A DNA stretch of 64,000 nt, taken from Ditylenchus dipsaci (Eukaryota; Nematoda; Chromadorea; Rhabditida; Anguinidae). Made by a program: the position numbers and the translations under genes. The notes under the pieces are model-generated. The model did no database searches, had not been told where the DNA came from, and worked only from the letters and a program-made list of their open reading frames with translations. Below are positions 54,936 through 64,000 of the stretch, in pieces (the stretch's first letter is position 1; the number at the start of each line of letters is the position of its first letter). The DNA is taken from positions 1 through 64,000 of the forward strand of contig SADC01000998.1 in the NCBI GenBank assembly GCA_004194705.1. Direction: 5' to 3'.

Positions 54936-56620
54936 AATGGTGCCCGGAATTCAAACATTTGAAATGAGACTTATTGGCGTGGGCATGCCCCTTTGACACA
55001 CGAAAGTCGGATCGTAACTTTTGTTTGTTCTAGTATAGTTTTTCACGCTGATCATTTTTGTGTAAGGGAGTGTGGGTGTATGCTGGTGATGAAATGACCT
55101 AATAACTAGTTTTTAAATTCACGACCATTCCAGGAAACTTGAAGCATTTATTAAGAGGCAGCGATCACTTGTCCCTAAACTGCATATAAGACTGCGATAT
55201 GTCACAAGGATCTGCTCTTTCGAATAAAAAAATTTGGACAACCAGCATCTAAAATACAAATCCACGATTTTCTCACCAGGAAAGTTTACACTTCAAGCTG
55301 CTCGAAAGCATGTCATAGCTGTGTATAACTGCATGATGCTTGGTCAATACTTCTAGAGGAACCCAAGTGCTACAAGATAAGCAAAAAATCAGCACAAAAA
55401 TTTAGCGAAACTCACTGAAAAAAACCCCACACCGGGGTTTTTGCCGAAAGTTAAAAGATTTTAATTGTTTTTTGTTCGAAGTGGACGACCACTTGGCTTC
55501 GTCGCTTCATGGGACATCCAGCAAACTGCGGTTTGATTCACGAAAAATGTTTTAATTAACAAGTGAACTTTTCAAGACGAAAGTATAAAAATATTTTCAT
55601 CTAACTGAGTACCGATACCTGGTCAGCGCCTGGGTTCTGGGTAGTCCCCACATGGGTTCTCTCGACTAGGTATCTCCACCTAGGCAATCCCTCTTGATTA
55701 CCCCTAAAATTATATCTGGGTTACAGAATGGTTCAAAGTGACTGAACCTGCTGGTTTGGAAAAGCAAAATATTGTCAGACATACAAGTTCTGAAAAAATG
55801 CCCCTTCAGAATACGTAAATATTCTCACACTGAGGTTTTGGGTGAGAAATTCGCCATTTTGGTATTGTCAAACCGTGTTCAGCTCATGATTTTAGGTAGG
55901 ATAGTATGGTTTGATTTGAACTTTTACCGTGATTTAGAATTTTCGGGTCCTGGACGTAGATACCCGTGAGGGTGGATACATATTCTCGAGGTGTGTGTTG
56001 AGGTCAAACTTTGGGAATAACATGACTTCCTTTCAAGAAAAAAAATACACTGAAAAACATACCCCAAATAACCTCCCTCATATAACCCGGGTTAAATGGC
56101 CATATACCTACCCTAACTTTAAGAAAAGTGGGCTTGAACACAAAAATCCACCTTAAATCCAGGCTAAAATCCACCATCACCAATTTGGAGGGCAAGAAAA
56201 AATTTTTGGAAGCGATTTCAAGTATACGTGTTTATGCTTAAAAGAAAACCAAGATGTTGTACTTGAAGGTTCCGCAAAAATATCCTACATTGATTTGCAA
56301 AAAATGGCAGAAAAGTGGGTTTCAACACGAAAATTCATCCAATATCCAGGCAAAAATACACCATCTCGAATTTGGAGGGACTTCAAATCTTTTTTTTAAA
56401 GGCACCTTATTTTTCCGGTTATGTGCTTAAAAGACAGCTAAGAAGTTGAATTTAGGGTTCCGGAAAGATATCCGGCATGAGTTCACATAAATTGAAAGAA
56501 AATCGGTCTTGAACATAACATGCGTTAACCAGCCACCCACCCATCCCAAATACTATATAGAGATAGCGAGTAAAAAGGCAAATTAAACAACACGATACAG
56601 AAAATAATGAAAATATGGTT
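54936..56620. other. Gene-poor stretch
   Basis: It contains a GGGCATGCCCCTTTGA fragment of the TTAA-hairpin family (54972) and a GTGGACGACCACTTGG unit (55482). Two diverged direct copies of TCCAGGCAAAAAT...CACCATC(T/A)C...AATTTGGAGGG lie at 56160 and 56355. No exon is supported. Confidence 0.4.
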
Positions 56621-56623
56621 ATA

Positions 56624-56763
56624 CTGTATTTTCTCAAATCAATCGACCCCCTTGAATGAACCGACCCCTGGAGATAGATTGAAAAATAAACCGACTGTTA
56701 GTTTAATGGAAGGGGCAAACCAGCGCGTTGAAGTGCAAATAAAAGCGTGGACCAATAATACGG
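56624..56763. mobile_element. pogo-like MITE
   Basis: CTGTATTTTCTCAAATCAAT at left and AATAATACGG at right, with TA outside both (56622 and 56764). The interior shares GGGGC(A/G)AACCAGCGCGTT with a diverged sequence at 33868. Confidence 0.55.
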
Positions 56764-57344
56764 TAACTAGTCAAACGGTAAGTACTGAAAAACTCATCAA
56801 ACACACACATTTTGGCAATAAGTAAAAAAGCACTTCTGAAAAATTTGGATTCAGGATTTGGCAAATTTCGGGTCTGGGTTCAGGGTTTTTTAAATCGACC
56901 AGGGCAGATTTCGGGTAAGGGTTTTTGGTCAAAAATCGGTCAGACGGGTCAGAGCCCTGATCAGGGGACAACTGATCAAAGAACCATCGAAAAAAGTTAA
57001 TTTTTTGTATTTCATTAAAATTTTAGGAATTTTTTTGAAGGAATTCTAAAAAATTCTGATATTGATGATGCTGATCCAACTTTTAATTCTAAACTAGTTT
57101 GTCTGACATTGCAACACCGAGTTGTCTACAAAACGGTAGGTGAAACAGCGCCACAATATTCCCGCGGCCACAATATCCGCGCGGCCACAATATCCCCGTA
57201 CAAATATAATGCTTCAAATCCTTCTAAGTGCATGCTTTTTTATTCTTGGGGATTTATATCTCAATCAACCTGAGGCTCTTGGCCATTTCACAAAAAAATC
57301 ATTAGCGCTTTCATTGAATATCAGTAAAGTGTTTTATTCATGAA

Positions 57345-57599
57345 GTATTTCTCTATTAAACCCCATGGGGGATTATTTTTCAACCCTAAAAATCGGAAAA
57401 TTTTAAGGTCGATTTTGAAATTTTGGGCACTCACCCGAAATCTGAAAAATGGAATCAGGAGTGATCGTGCTAATCAAGAAAACGCAAAAGCAGATTTGCG
57501 AAATGTTTGCTCTAGACTGAGATATAAGGTCCGGAGGGTGGGGGATTATTAGAGAGTGGTGGTTTATTAGAGAGTGGGGGATTGATAGAGAAAATACGG
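57345..57599. mobile_element. pogo-like MITE (TTCTCTATTAAACCCC)
   Basis: The left end GTATTTCTCTATTAAACCCC and right end GGGGGATTGATAGAGAAAATACGG are complementary. It shares CGGAAAATTTTAAGGTCGA-like and GAAAACGCAAAA internal sequence with the copy at 58639. TA follows at 57600. Confidence 0.65.
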
Positions 57600-57824
57600 T
57601 ATATCATATTAACGGCTCTAGGTAAATTCGTCCCAGGTAAATTCGTCCCCAAAACCGCCAATTCAAAAATTTCGAACAGGTTCGAATCCAATCGGTAGGA
57701 AACACAATTTTTCGTGTTAAAGGGCCATTGCCACCTGTTTCGAATTGTCCCCCGCCAATTTAACGTAACGTACCCTCGATTTAACGTACCCCTAGCATAG
57801 TGACCGCGCTTTTTGAAATTTGGA

Positions 57825-58010
57825 CGGCGTCCCGTCCCCGTCCTAGACGTTTTTGACCGGCCGTCCAACCGGCCGTCCGAAATTTTTTTCTTACGGCGGC
57901 CGTCGGCCGGCCGTCCATTATTTCGCCGTCTTGCTGAAAATTTCGCCGGCCGTCTGCCGGCCGTCCGACTGAGATTTTCTAACGCCGGCCGTCCGCCGGC
58001 CGGCCTAAAT
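57825..58010. repeat. GC-rich GCCGGCCGTCC array
   Basis: About ten units of (G)CCGGCCGTC(C/G) spaced by short AT-rich stretches. It is one of the few strongly GC-rich patches in the window. It lies ~70 bp past the 3' end of the hAT transposase segment at 58077 and may be part of that element's subterminal region. Confidence 0.6.
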
Positions 58011-58076
58011 AGTGAAAAAAGTTTTGTGACAAATTTGTTACTTGAAATTTGATCTTTATTGAAAAAATTTAGAAAA

Positions 58077-58241
58077 CTAAAAAATATATCTCGAGTTATA
58101 TGTCAGAATTATTCGAGCCTTTATCAGTTCTTCATAAATACCCACTCTTCTTCCTTCCACATGCATTGTCATTATGGAAAATGTTCTTTCAGCAGCACCA
58201 GACGAAGCCGGAATTATCAAAATATCGATCGCTAACTTTTT
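58077..58241 (-). pseudogene. hAT transposase C-terminal piece
   Basis: The minus strand encodes KLAIDILIIPASSGAAERTF + SIMTMHVEGRR, then ELIKARIILTYN to a TAG. This is the hAT dimerisation block ('PaSS.aaERtFS......R'). It lies in the same direction as, and 1.7 kb downstream of, the transposase exons at 59900-61134. A repeat-rich insertion (58370-59605) separates them, so both were probably one gene. Confidence 0.78.
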
Positions 58242-58369
58242 TATCGGTCCATTTCGCTGAATTTTCTGTTGTTTCAGAGAAAGTCAGTGTCTTGAACTCG
58301 TTTGTTTGAAACGGAATTTTCTGTAACCAGCCTCTCGAACGCAGCGATGCAATACATCTTCTATGAGGT

Positions 58370-59605
58370 CACCGTGGTTCTAGTGGACTATCTGTTGCCT
58401 TTTTTGCCTTGGTCCCCCGGTTGATTTTTAACAAATTTAAGCACTTTTTGTCTTGGCCCCCCTGCTGATTTTAACAAAATTGAGATTAACATTTTTTGTA
58501 CCGAAATTTTCTGCATGCCCCAATGCGATGCGCTCGTTTAATTTTTAAAACATTAATCAGAGGATTTTTAGTCAAACGCTTTTATTCTTACAATATACAA
58601 TTCACATAGAAAGAAAATACATATCATAATTACAAATACCGCATTTTCTCTATTAAACGCCCCGGGGCGTTTATTTTTCAACCTTAAAAAATCGGAAAAA
58701 AATTATTTCGATTTTGAGATTTTTGGCTGCTCAACCAAAATCTGAAAAGTGGAATTAGGTAAACTCGTGCTAATTAAGAAAACGCAAAAAACAGATTTGC
58801 AAAATTTTTTTTTGGGCTGAGATATAGGTCACTGAAGGGGGGCGTTTATTAGAGAGGGGGCGTTTATTGAAGAGAGGGCGTTTAATAGAGAAAATACGGT
58901 AGTATATATTTTTGACACCTGTTCGACCCGTCAACAACTGTAGGATATTTCGTATATGATACCACAAAAATTTACAGTTATTCATGAATTTTTTCGATGG
59001 AGCCATCCTGACTCAGAGTAAGTGGACCTTCAACCTGAGTCAGAATCAGTGTGGTAAAAGCCTAAAAGTTGGCACTAGCAGCGGCACCGACTTAAATGTC
59101 TACGCCAGTACGGATGCCAGCAGTGACCAATAAAAATGTTAGAAAAAATGTAAAAGTGTTAAAGGGGGAGGAAACTTTATATACGCCTCGCAGAGGGTCG
59201 ACGATTCAAATCTCGCTGAGTGCACACTCTATTTGTTTTACTCTACTTTTTAGTAAGTTCTTCTAGGTCGACTTCTAGGTCCAAAAATTATGGTTGCAAT
59301 CAATTGCAACCATTCTCAGCACTGCTTCACTGTCAGCAAATGCCCTAATTTTGGAATTCCAAGCAAATGAAATACCTATGTAGGATGGCATGCAATTGGG
59401 CATCGTTAAATTTTTTTCCAATTTTAGCTCTAACTACATTCTCTGTATGATAGCTCAGATGAAAGACTAGAACCTTGACTACATTTCGGTATATGAAACG
59501 TATGACTTGTAAAAAAAGTTGAAACAAATCTTAAAGTCATCATGAAATCAACAGGGGGGACCAAGGCAAAAAAGGCAACAGATAGTCCACTAGAACCATA
59601 AATGC
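58370..59605. mobile_element. 1.2-kb element with TTGCCTTGGTCCCCC ends
   Basis: The left end TGGTTCTAGTGGACTATCTG-TTGCCTTTTTTGCCTTGG mirrors the right end CCAAGGCAAAAAAGGCAACA-GATAGTCCACTAGAACCA. Inside are a pogo-like MITE (58639-58899) and a copy of the 20603 repeat (59158-59540). No target duplication was found. It splits the hAT transposase gene. Confidence 0.65.
58639..58899. mobile_element. pogo-like MITE (TTCTCTATTAAACGCC)
   Basis: The ends CCGCATTTTCTCTATTAAAC and (reversed) CCGTATTTTCTCTATTAAAC are flanked by TA at 58637 and 58900. Sub-repeats GGGGGCGTTTATTAGAGA lie at the right. It is a sister of the copy at 57345, with the same internal order. Confidence 0.75.
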
Positions 59606-59899
59606 CAAATGACCATTAATTATCCATACTTGTTTATATTTCACTATCCTTTATTCATGTTCTGTTCCTTATTTATTTCTGCCTCTAACTTTTTCGCCAA
59701 TTCTTTAATCAATCAACATTCGGAACCTATTTATTCAACAATATTCAGTAAAACGACAGACAATGGCAAAACCACGAGATTCAATTAGTGAAGGCTGTGA
59801 TATGATTGTTATAGACTATTAGGGCACTAGTAAAGAATCCTTGTCCAAAATATGCCTTGGACCCCCTGTTGTCGTCAGATTTAAAAAATTGACTTTTTA

Positions 59900-61134
59900 T
59901 TACCTTCATGATGGCTAAGTGAGCGGACAAAAATTTTTACATGGGAATACTTGACGAAATAGTGACACGCTTGGTTGATTGGCTTGAAATTATGATTTCC
60001 TCAAAGGGCTCCAGAATCTTCAGAACATTCCGTAAATAGTCCATTTCATCCTTAGTAATAGCAGACTAGTAACAACGTCTACAACAAAATTACGACAAAC
60101 CTGGTCAGGATAGGCAAATTTGTGGGTCTTGGCCACCCTCACAATCACATCTTTTATTGAAAGTACACGCCGAATAACTGGTATCCAAGATTTCCATCTA
60201 GTAGATACGAACATCAACAGCCGACGTACTTTCTTGCCAGCCTCACCTAAATAAAAAGATTTTAGATTTCAAAAAATTTTTTTGAAAGCACGAGTTGTGT
60301 GGAGAGATCGACCCATTCCCATAACCAAAGTGCGCTGAATACCATGAACAAAGCAAGGGACGCGTAGTTGAGCATCATGTCTAAAATCAAAAACTAAATT
60401 AAATAAACAGCTAACATTAAAAACCTAGTACCTAAAGTCGTCCTTGTCCCGATCAAATTGAATCACTTTCGCTATCTTTTCATCCTCAAAATTCATCTTC
60501 CTCCTCAAATTCATCTTCATTTCCAAATTCATATACGCCAAGGTTCTCTTCTTCACCGTCTGTACTGTCCTCGCTTATGTCATCTTTTCCGGCTGTCTCT
60601 TCGTCTTCTTCTTCATTTAGTCTGTTCGGTAAGAGAACTAAGTAACCAATCCGTACTGATGAATATTGAAAATATACTTTCTACCTGCAGAATTTTTGTA
60701 AGCGAACGCTTTGACCATAGAGTTAGCATTGCCCGTAACAATTCTTGTGAAATTCCCAATTCGGCGATTTCTTTGTGATAAGCTTTTAAATTAGTCTTTA
60801 AATTACTTGTTTTCGCCTTGAGCTCATGATCAACGCTGTGAAGTGGACAGATTGCTTTTTCTACGCCCTCGATAATAACAAACTTGAACCTGAAACATTG
60901 ACAATGAAACGAATGACACAAAGAAACGAGCTATGATTAAAAGTGAGACCATTTCCAAACTGGGTCGAATCTTCGCGCTTTCTTCGAAACAATGACCTCT
61001 GCGTCGTCCTCTACAGCTTTTAGATTCTCTTGGGAAGCTGCACTTTCTACCAGTCGCATTTTCTTTGATCGAGGCATTACCACTTCCTCGGACTTTTTTT
61101 TGCGGGATGAACTTTCTTGAAGGCTGTTAATCAT
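59900..61134 (-). pseudogene. BED-finger hAT transposase, main part
   Basis: Exon 1 (61134-60950) ends in PVWKW. After a 60-bp intron, exon 2 (60889-60685) continues FKFVIIEGVEKAICPLHS and KTSNLKTNLKAYHKEI, a BED zinc finger in which a Cys reads His and a His reads Asn. A 47-bp intron follows, then an acidic stretch (EEENLGVYEFGNEDEFEEE), VPCFVHGIQRTLVMGMGRSL, FVSTRWKSWIPVIRRVL (the hAT TRW motif) and LRNVLKILEPFEEIIISSQS. Intron borders are still recognisable, so the copy is not ancient. Frame changes near 60630 and 60470 and an in-frame TAA after SSIPM make it inactive. Confidence 0.82.
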
Positions 61135-61189
61135 TTGCAGATTGAAGTTTGCTGATTCTGAAACTAATCAATAAAAATCATCCATCCAT

Positions 61190-61985
61190 TGCTATAAAGC
61201 TTTTCTTGGAATTGTACCCCAAAAGCGTTTGCAAAAAGCTTTTCAAGGGTTTTAGAACCTAAAAGCTTTTGCAAAAAGCTTTTCATAGTATTTAGAACCC
61301 AAAAGCTTTTGGCAAAAAGCTTTTCATGGGTTTTAGAACCTAAAAGCTTTTGCAAAAAGCTTTTCATAGTATTTAGAACCCAAAAGCTTTTGGCAAAAAG
61401 CTTTTCTTGGCATTTAGAACGCAAAAACTTTTGCAAAAAGCTTTTCTTGGAATAAAGAACCCAAAAGCTTTGGCAGAAAGCTTTCCTTGTCATTGGTACC
61501 CCAAAAGCTTTTGCCAAAAGCTTTTCTTGGCATAAAGAACCCAAAAGCTTTTGGCAGAAAGCTTTCCTTGTCATTGGTACCCAAAAGCTTTTGCCAAAAG
61601 CTTTTCTTGGCATAAAGAACCCAAAAGCTTTTGGCAGAAAGCTTTCCTTGTCATTGGTACCCCAAAAGCTTTTGCAAAAGCTTTTCTTGGCATTTAGACC
61701 GCAAAAACTTTTGCAAAAAGCTTTTCTTGGCATAAAGAACCCAAAAGCTTTTGGCAGAAAGCTTTCCTTGTCATTGGTACCCCAAAAGCTTTTATAAAAG
61801 CTTTTCTTGGCATAAAGACCTCGAAAGCTTTTGCAAAAAGCTTTTCTTGGCATTTCGAACCAAAAAGCTTTTCTTACTTTTTTTTTCAAATGCTTTTCCT
61901 GAAAACTCCTGTTAGCAGTATGCCAAATTTTTTTTTGAAGAAACCGCTAAAAAAATGACCAAAAGCTTTTAGCAGGGTAAGTTAG
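61190..61985. repeat. AAAAGCTTTT(G) satellite-like array at a hAT end
   Basis: About 17 units of ~40 bp, each with AAAAGCTTTTGGCA(A/G)AAAGC and a spacer (CTTGGCATAAAGAACCC or CCTTGTCATTGGTACCC). The middle has a higher-order period of about 80-120 bp. An isolated unit (CAAAAGCTTTTAGCAGGG) lies at 61960. The array fills the space between the transposase start and a hAT-like end (CAACACTG, ending 62006). The 241-codon ORF with MPRKAFCKSF repeats is this array read in frame. Confidence 0.8.
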
Positions 61986-62006
61986 TAACCAAAATTGACA
62001 ACACTG

Positions 62007-62159
62007 ATCCCAGCGCACTTCTCTGTTCACTCCACGGATAGCACTAAGCGACGGAAATGGCGTGTTTTTGGAATCTCTTTTGGCATCTCGAATCTTTCTG
62101 CATTCGACACATAAGTAGATGATCTTAACTGTTCCATCCTTCCGTGGTCGACAGTTCAA
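62007..62159 (-). CDS. C2C2 exon cut by the hAT end
   Basis: After a TGGTCACAG acceptor (62160) the minus strand reads NCRPRKDGTVKIIYLCVECR + KIRDAKRD. The pattern dG-x-yl-C-x2-C-rk, with a preceding Cys, resembles FLYWCH-like zinc modules common in nematodes. Coding character ends at RWD, exactly where CAGTGTTGTCAA, a hAT-like terminus, begins. It thus seems to be a host exon broken by the insertion. Confidence 0.45.
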
Positions 62160-62449
62160 CTGTGACCATGTGTAACAGTGAGTTGCTGGATTAATTGGAC
62201 ATATCGTAAAGGCCAGCAGAGTGCATCAGATCCATTTTTAGGTTAGCTTGCGGTCACCACATTGCTACAATAACTCCTAAAATTAGTGTGGTTGGAAGAA
62301 AATACAGTAACCCCGACCGGAATAAATACAGAAAAAGTAGAAGAGTTCAACGATAAAAAGGAGCAATGATCGAATAGCAATTTATGAAGCTCAGAAAAAA
62401 TAGCGACCTATTTGTAAAACTGAAAATTCTAAATGAACTCTACATTGAA

Positions 62450-62545
62450 AAATGTAGCGAAGTGTCCTTTGAAAAAATGTAGCGAACTGTCTGTAGCGAA
62501 CTGTCCGCTTTAAAAATGTAGCGAAGTGTCCTTGTAGCGAAGTGT
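62450..62545. repeat. TGTAGCGAAGTGTCC array
   Basis: Five units of (A)ATGTAGCGAA(G/C)TGTC(C/T) in direct order, irregular spacing. It recalls the TGTAGCGAGTCGC units at 46.2 kb but is not identical. Confidence 0.6.
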
Positions 62546-62611
62546 CGTTTTACCACACGTAGATACAGTCCAATAACCAGGAGCCGGCTTAAACTGCCAG
62601 GATCGGTACGT

Positions 62612-62775
62612 GACAAAATTTGCTCGCGCCAAAATTTGCTCGGGCCAAAATTTGCTCGCGGCCAAAATTTGCTCGCGCCAAAATTTGCTCGCGGCCAAAA
62701 TTTGCTCGCGGCCATAATTTGCTCGCGCCAAAATTTGCTCGGACCAAAATTTGCTCGGCCATAATTTGCTCGGGC
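62612..62775. repeat. CCAAAATTTGCTCGCGG array
   Basis: Ten units of a 16-17 bp repeat, (G/C)CCAAAATTTGCTCG(C/G)G, in direct order. ORFs on both strands (KFARAKICSRP, ANFGPSKFWR) are translated repeat. Confidence 0.75.
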
Positions 62776-62779
62776 CTAG

Positions 62780-63430
62780 ATTTTTTCTTAATATTCCAGA
62801 TTCACTCTTCATGGTCCCGATCGATCCTTAATGGCCTAGATTCAGCTTAAATGGTTTTAAACTATTCACATGGGTGTTATTCATTCACCTTTGATAGTTT
62901 TAGACCGTCCACAGTAGTGTTTTCAATTCACATGCAGTGTTGATTGTTAGCTTCTAGTCTGTTGTTAGCTGTCGTATAGTTAGACTTTGGATTCATTTTT
63001 CAATATCTTATAGTTAGCTTTTCATTTTAATTTAAACCGAGGGCTGAAAATAAAGGAACAAAACAGAGAAGATACCCAGAATTTTTTAAACGGTGCCCAG
63101 TGGATGGTGCTGCACATGACCTTCACCGACAACATCGTCGATACGTCAAACCAAGGGCTGAAAAAAGGAACAGAAGAGAGAAGATACCTACCGAGAGTCG
63201 AAATTTAATCCTATCATTATTTTTTTATATCTGAACCAGGGGCCATGGGTCATTACTAAGATTTTGTTAGCTTTCAGAGGTTGGGAGCTAAAATCACATA
63301 GGATTTGGGCACGCTCTAGAATACATAATCAACGATAATACATAATTTTGACGAGACGAAGAGGTGACCTTATAATCTTGTGGTGGAAGAAAGCACAGTT
63401 GACTTTCTTAAAACAAAATTGAACTATCGT
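62780..63430. other. Spacer after the terminal gene
   Basis: No gene is supported. Two direct copies of GGGCTGAAAA(TA)AAAGGAACA(G/A)A..AGAGAAGATACC at 63041 and 63151 form a small tandem duplication. Confidence 0.45.
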
Positions 63431-63431
63431 T

Positions 63432-63437
63432 TTTATT
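63432..63437 (-). terminator. Polyadenylation signal of the terminal gene
   Basis: AATAAA on the minus strand about 57 bp past the TGA stop of the 63493-64000 gene. No other AATAAA is closer. Confidence 0.55.
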
Positions 63438-63492
63438 CATACATCTTAGATTAACAACAAAAAACTGAGAGGTTATATCAATTTTCAGCACA

Positions 63493-64000
63493 TCACTGAT
63501 CCATAATAAAGTTGTGAGCTAATTCTCTAAGATATTCGATCAAATTTTTTGTTCCATAAAGCTCCACCAGGGCGAGGATTGAGGTTTCGAGGTTTGCGGC
63601 ACGCCCAAAGATCATAACCCTGAAATTAAAAGCTATATATCACATAAGAGATCACGAATCTTATTACCTATCAGGATCCAACAGTGCTCTCCGAAGTGAG
63701 CCAAGAGAACCAATTTAGTCTTAGCGTCATCGTGGTATTTGTACTTATGCGGAATGTACGCGGCCTGCACCCTGTTTGCTTGGACCAATAGAATTTGTTG
63801 CTTGATTCTTTCTCTCCTGTCTTGTTTTCTGACAGCACGTTTGTTTAGATTCGCAGCAACCATCGTCGAAAGCCCTTGAAACTGCTGCGTGAGGATCTGT
63901 ATGGGCGTCTAAAACAAATCAGCTAGCATCCCTTGAAACAACAACAAAACTTTAAAATCATACATCTTGTGTTTCGACTGCTTTTTTTTGATGCTCGTTG
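63493..64000 (-). CDS. 3' end of an unrecognised gene
   Basis: Three exons: a partial one (64000-63964, EHQKKAVETQD), 63908-63668 and 63619-63493, ending in TGA. The middle exon encodes ILTQQFQGLSTMVAANLNKR and a basic helix, RKQDRRERIKQQILLVQANR. The last encodes VMIFGRAANLETSILALVEL + YGTKNLIEYLRELAHNF. The splice joins (GAT|ACG and AG|GGTTATG) are in phase only if one A is added to an AAA run near 63725; otherwise the frame breaks after DAKTK. The C-terminal part looks like a compact helical domain, but I do not recognise the family. The 5' part lies outside the window. Confidence 0.6.

Larger units (their letters stand above)
53265..56100. repeat. Inverted pair enclosing 2.7 kb
   Basis: AACCCGGGTCATATGAGGGA, TTTGGGGTATGTTTTTCAG and GAAAGGAAGTCATGTTATTC at 53267-53340 return reversed at 56000-56098. 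The hAT-like element at 53380 and a TGGTCGTCC-type palindrome lie between the arms. Confidence 0.6.

Noticed and set aside
61164..61889. 241-codon ORF of MPRKAFCKSF repeats
   Set aside because: The frame is kept only because the ~40-bp array units happen to keep phase. The opposite strand is open too, and no protein family matches.

Overview
This window is nuclear DNA of a nematode. The clearest proof is a spliced-leader (SL) RNA gene at 14418-14513. Its 22-nt leader differs from Caenorhabditis elegans SL1 at one base, and it is followed by a GT splice donor, an Sm site and a 3' stem-loop. Divergent to it, 160 bp away, lies a 5S rRNA gene whose sequence is nematode-like. The protein genes fit the same picture: introns of 47-61 bp recur at unrelated loci, several start codons sit a few bases after a 3' splice site (trans-splice style), and there is a nematode-type chemoreceptor. 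The clade cannot be fixed from this sequence.

Genes are sparse. From left to right: a possible exon (2640-2951, minus), a lone exon (5792-5971, minus), a truncated 7TM chemoreceptor (7078-8637, plus), the 5S/SL RNA locus (13858-14513), a small Cys-pair ORF (28178, plus), a TOM20 homologue (30701-33330, plus), a secreted or anchored GNAT-like protein (35833-36946, plus), a signal-anchor Gln-rich protein (42199-38954, minus), an F-box-like exon pair and a coiled-coil gene (44902-43713, minus), the 3' half of a PIG-B GPI mannosyltransferase gene (46718-48987, plus), a C2C2 exon (62159, minus) and the 3' end of an unrecognised gene (64000-63493, minus).

Most of the rest is transposon-derived. 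The inventory includes ten elements flanked by 8-bp direct repeats, hAT-like by ends or coding content in most cases. One of them (17654-18788) is complete and still carries hAT transposase pieces. Larger hAT transposase remains lie at 12250-12919 and 58077-61134. A defective pogo-like element (31132-32894) sits in a TOM20 intron, and at least six short relatives share its ends. A mariner derivative, a TTAA-flanked hairpin and two large foldback complexes complete the set.

The recurring theme is foldback architecture: inverted arms made of arrays of 12-42 bp degenerate motifs, a different motif in each family (GGTGCAAA, CTCATTTGCGCAAAA, CAGTTCGCCCC, GACTCGCTACAA, AAAAGCTTTTG, TGAGAAAATTCTCA, ATTGGGTATTGG). 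Where a transposase can be seen beside such an array, it is hAT.

Several conserved exons (TOM20, PIG-B, GNAT, the 63.6 kb gene) carry single-base frame breaks at short homopolymers, so the broken frames may partly be assembly error rather than gene death.
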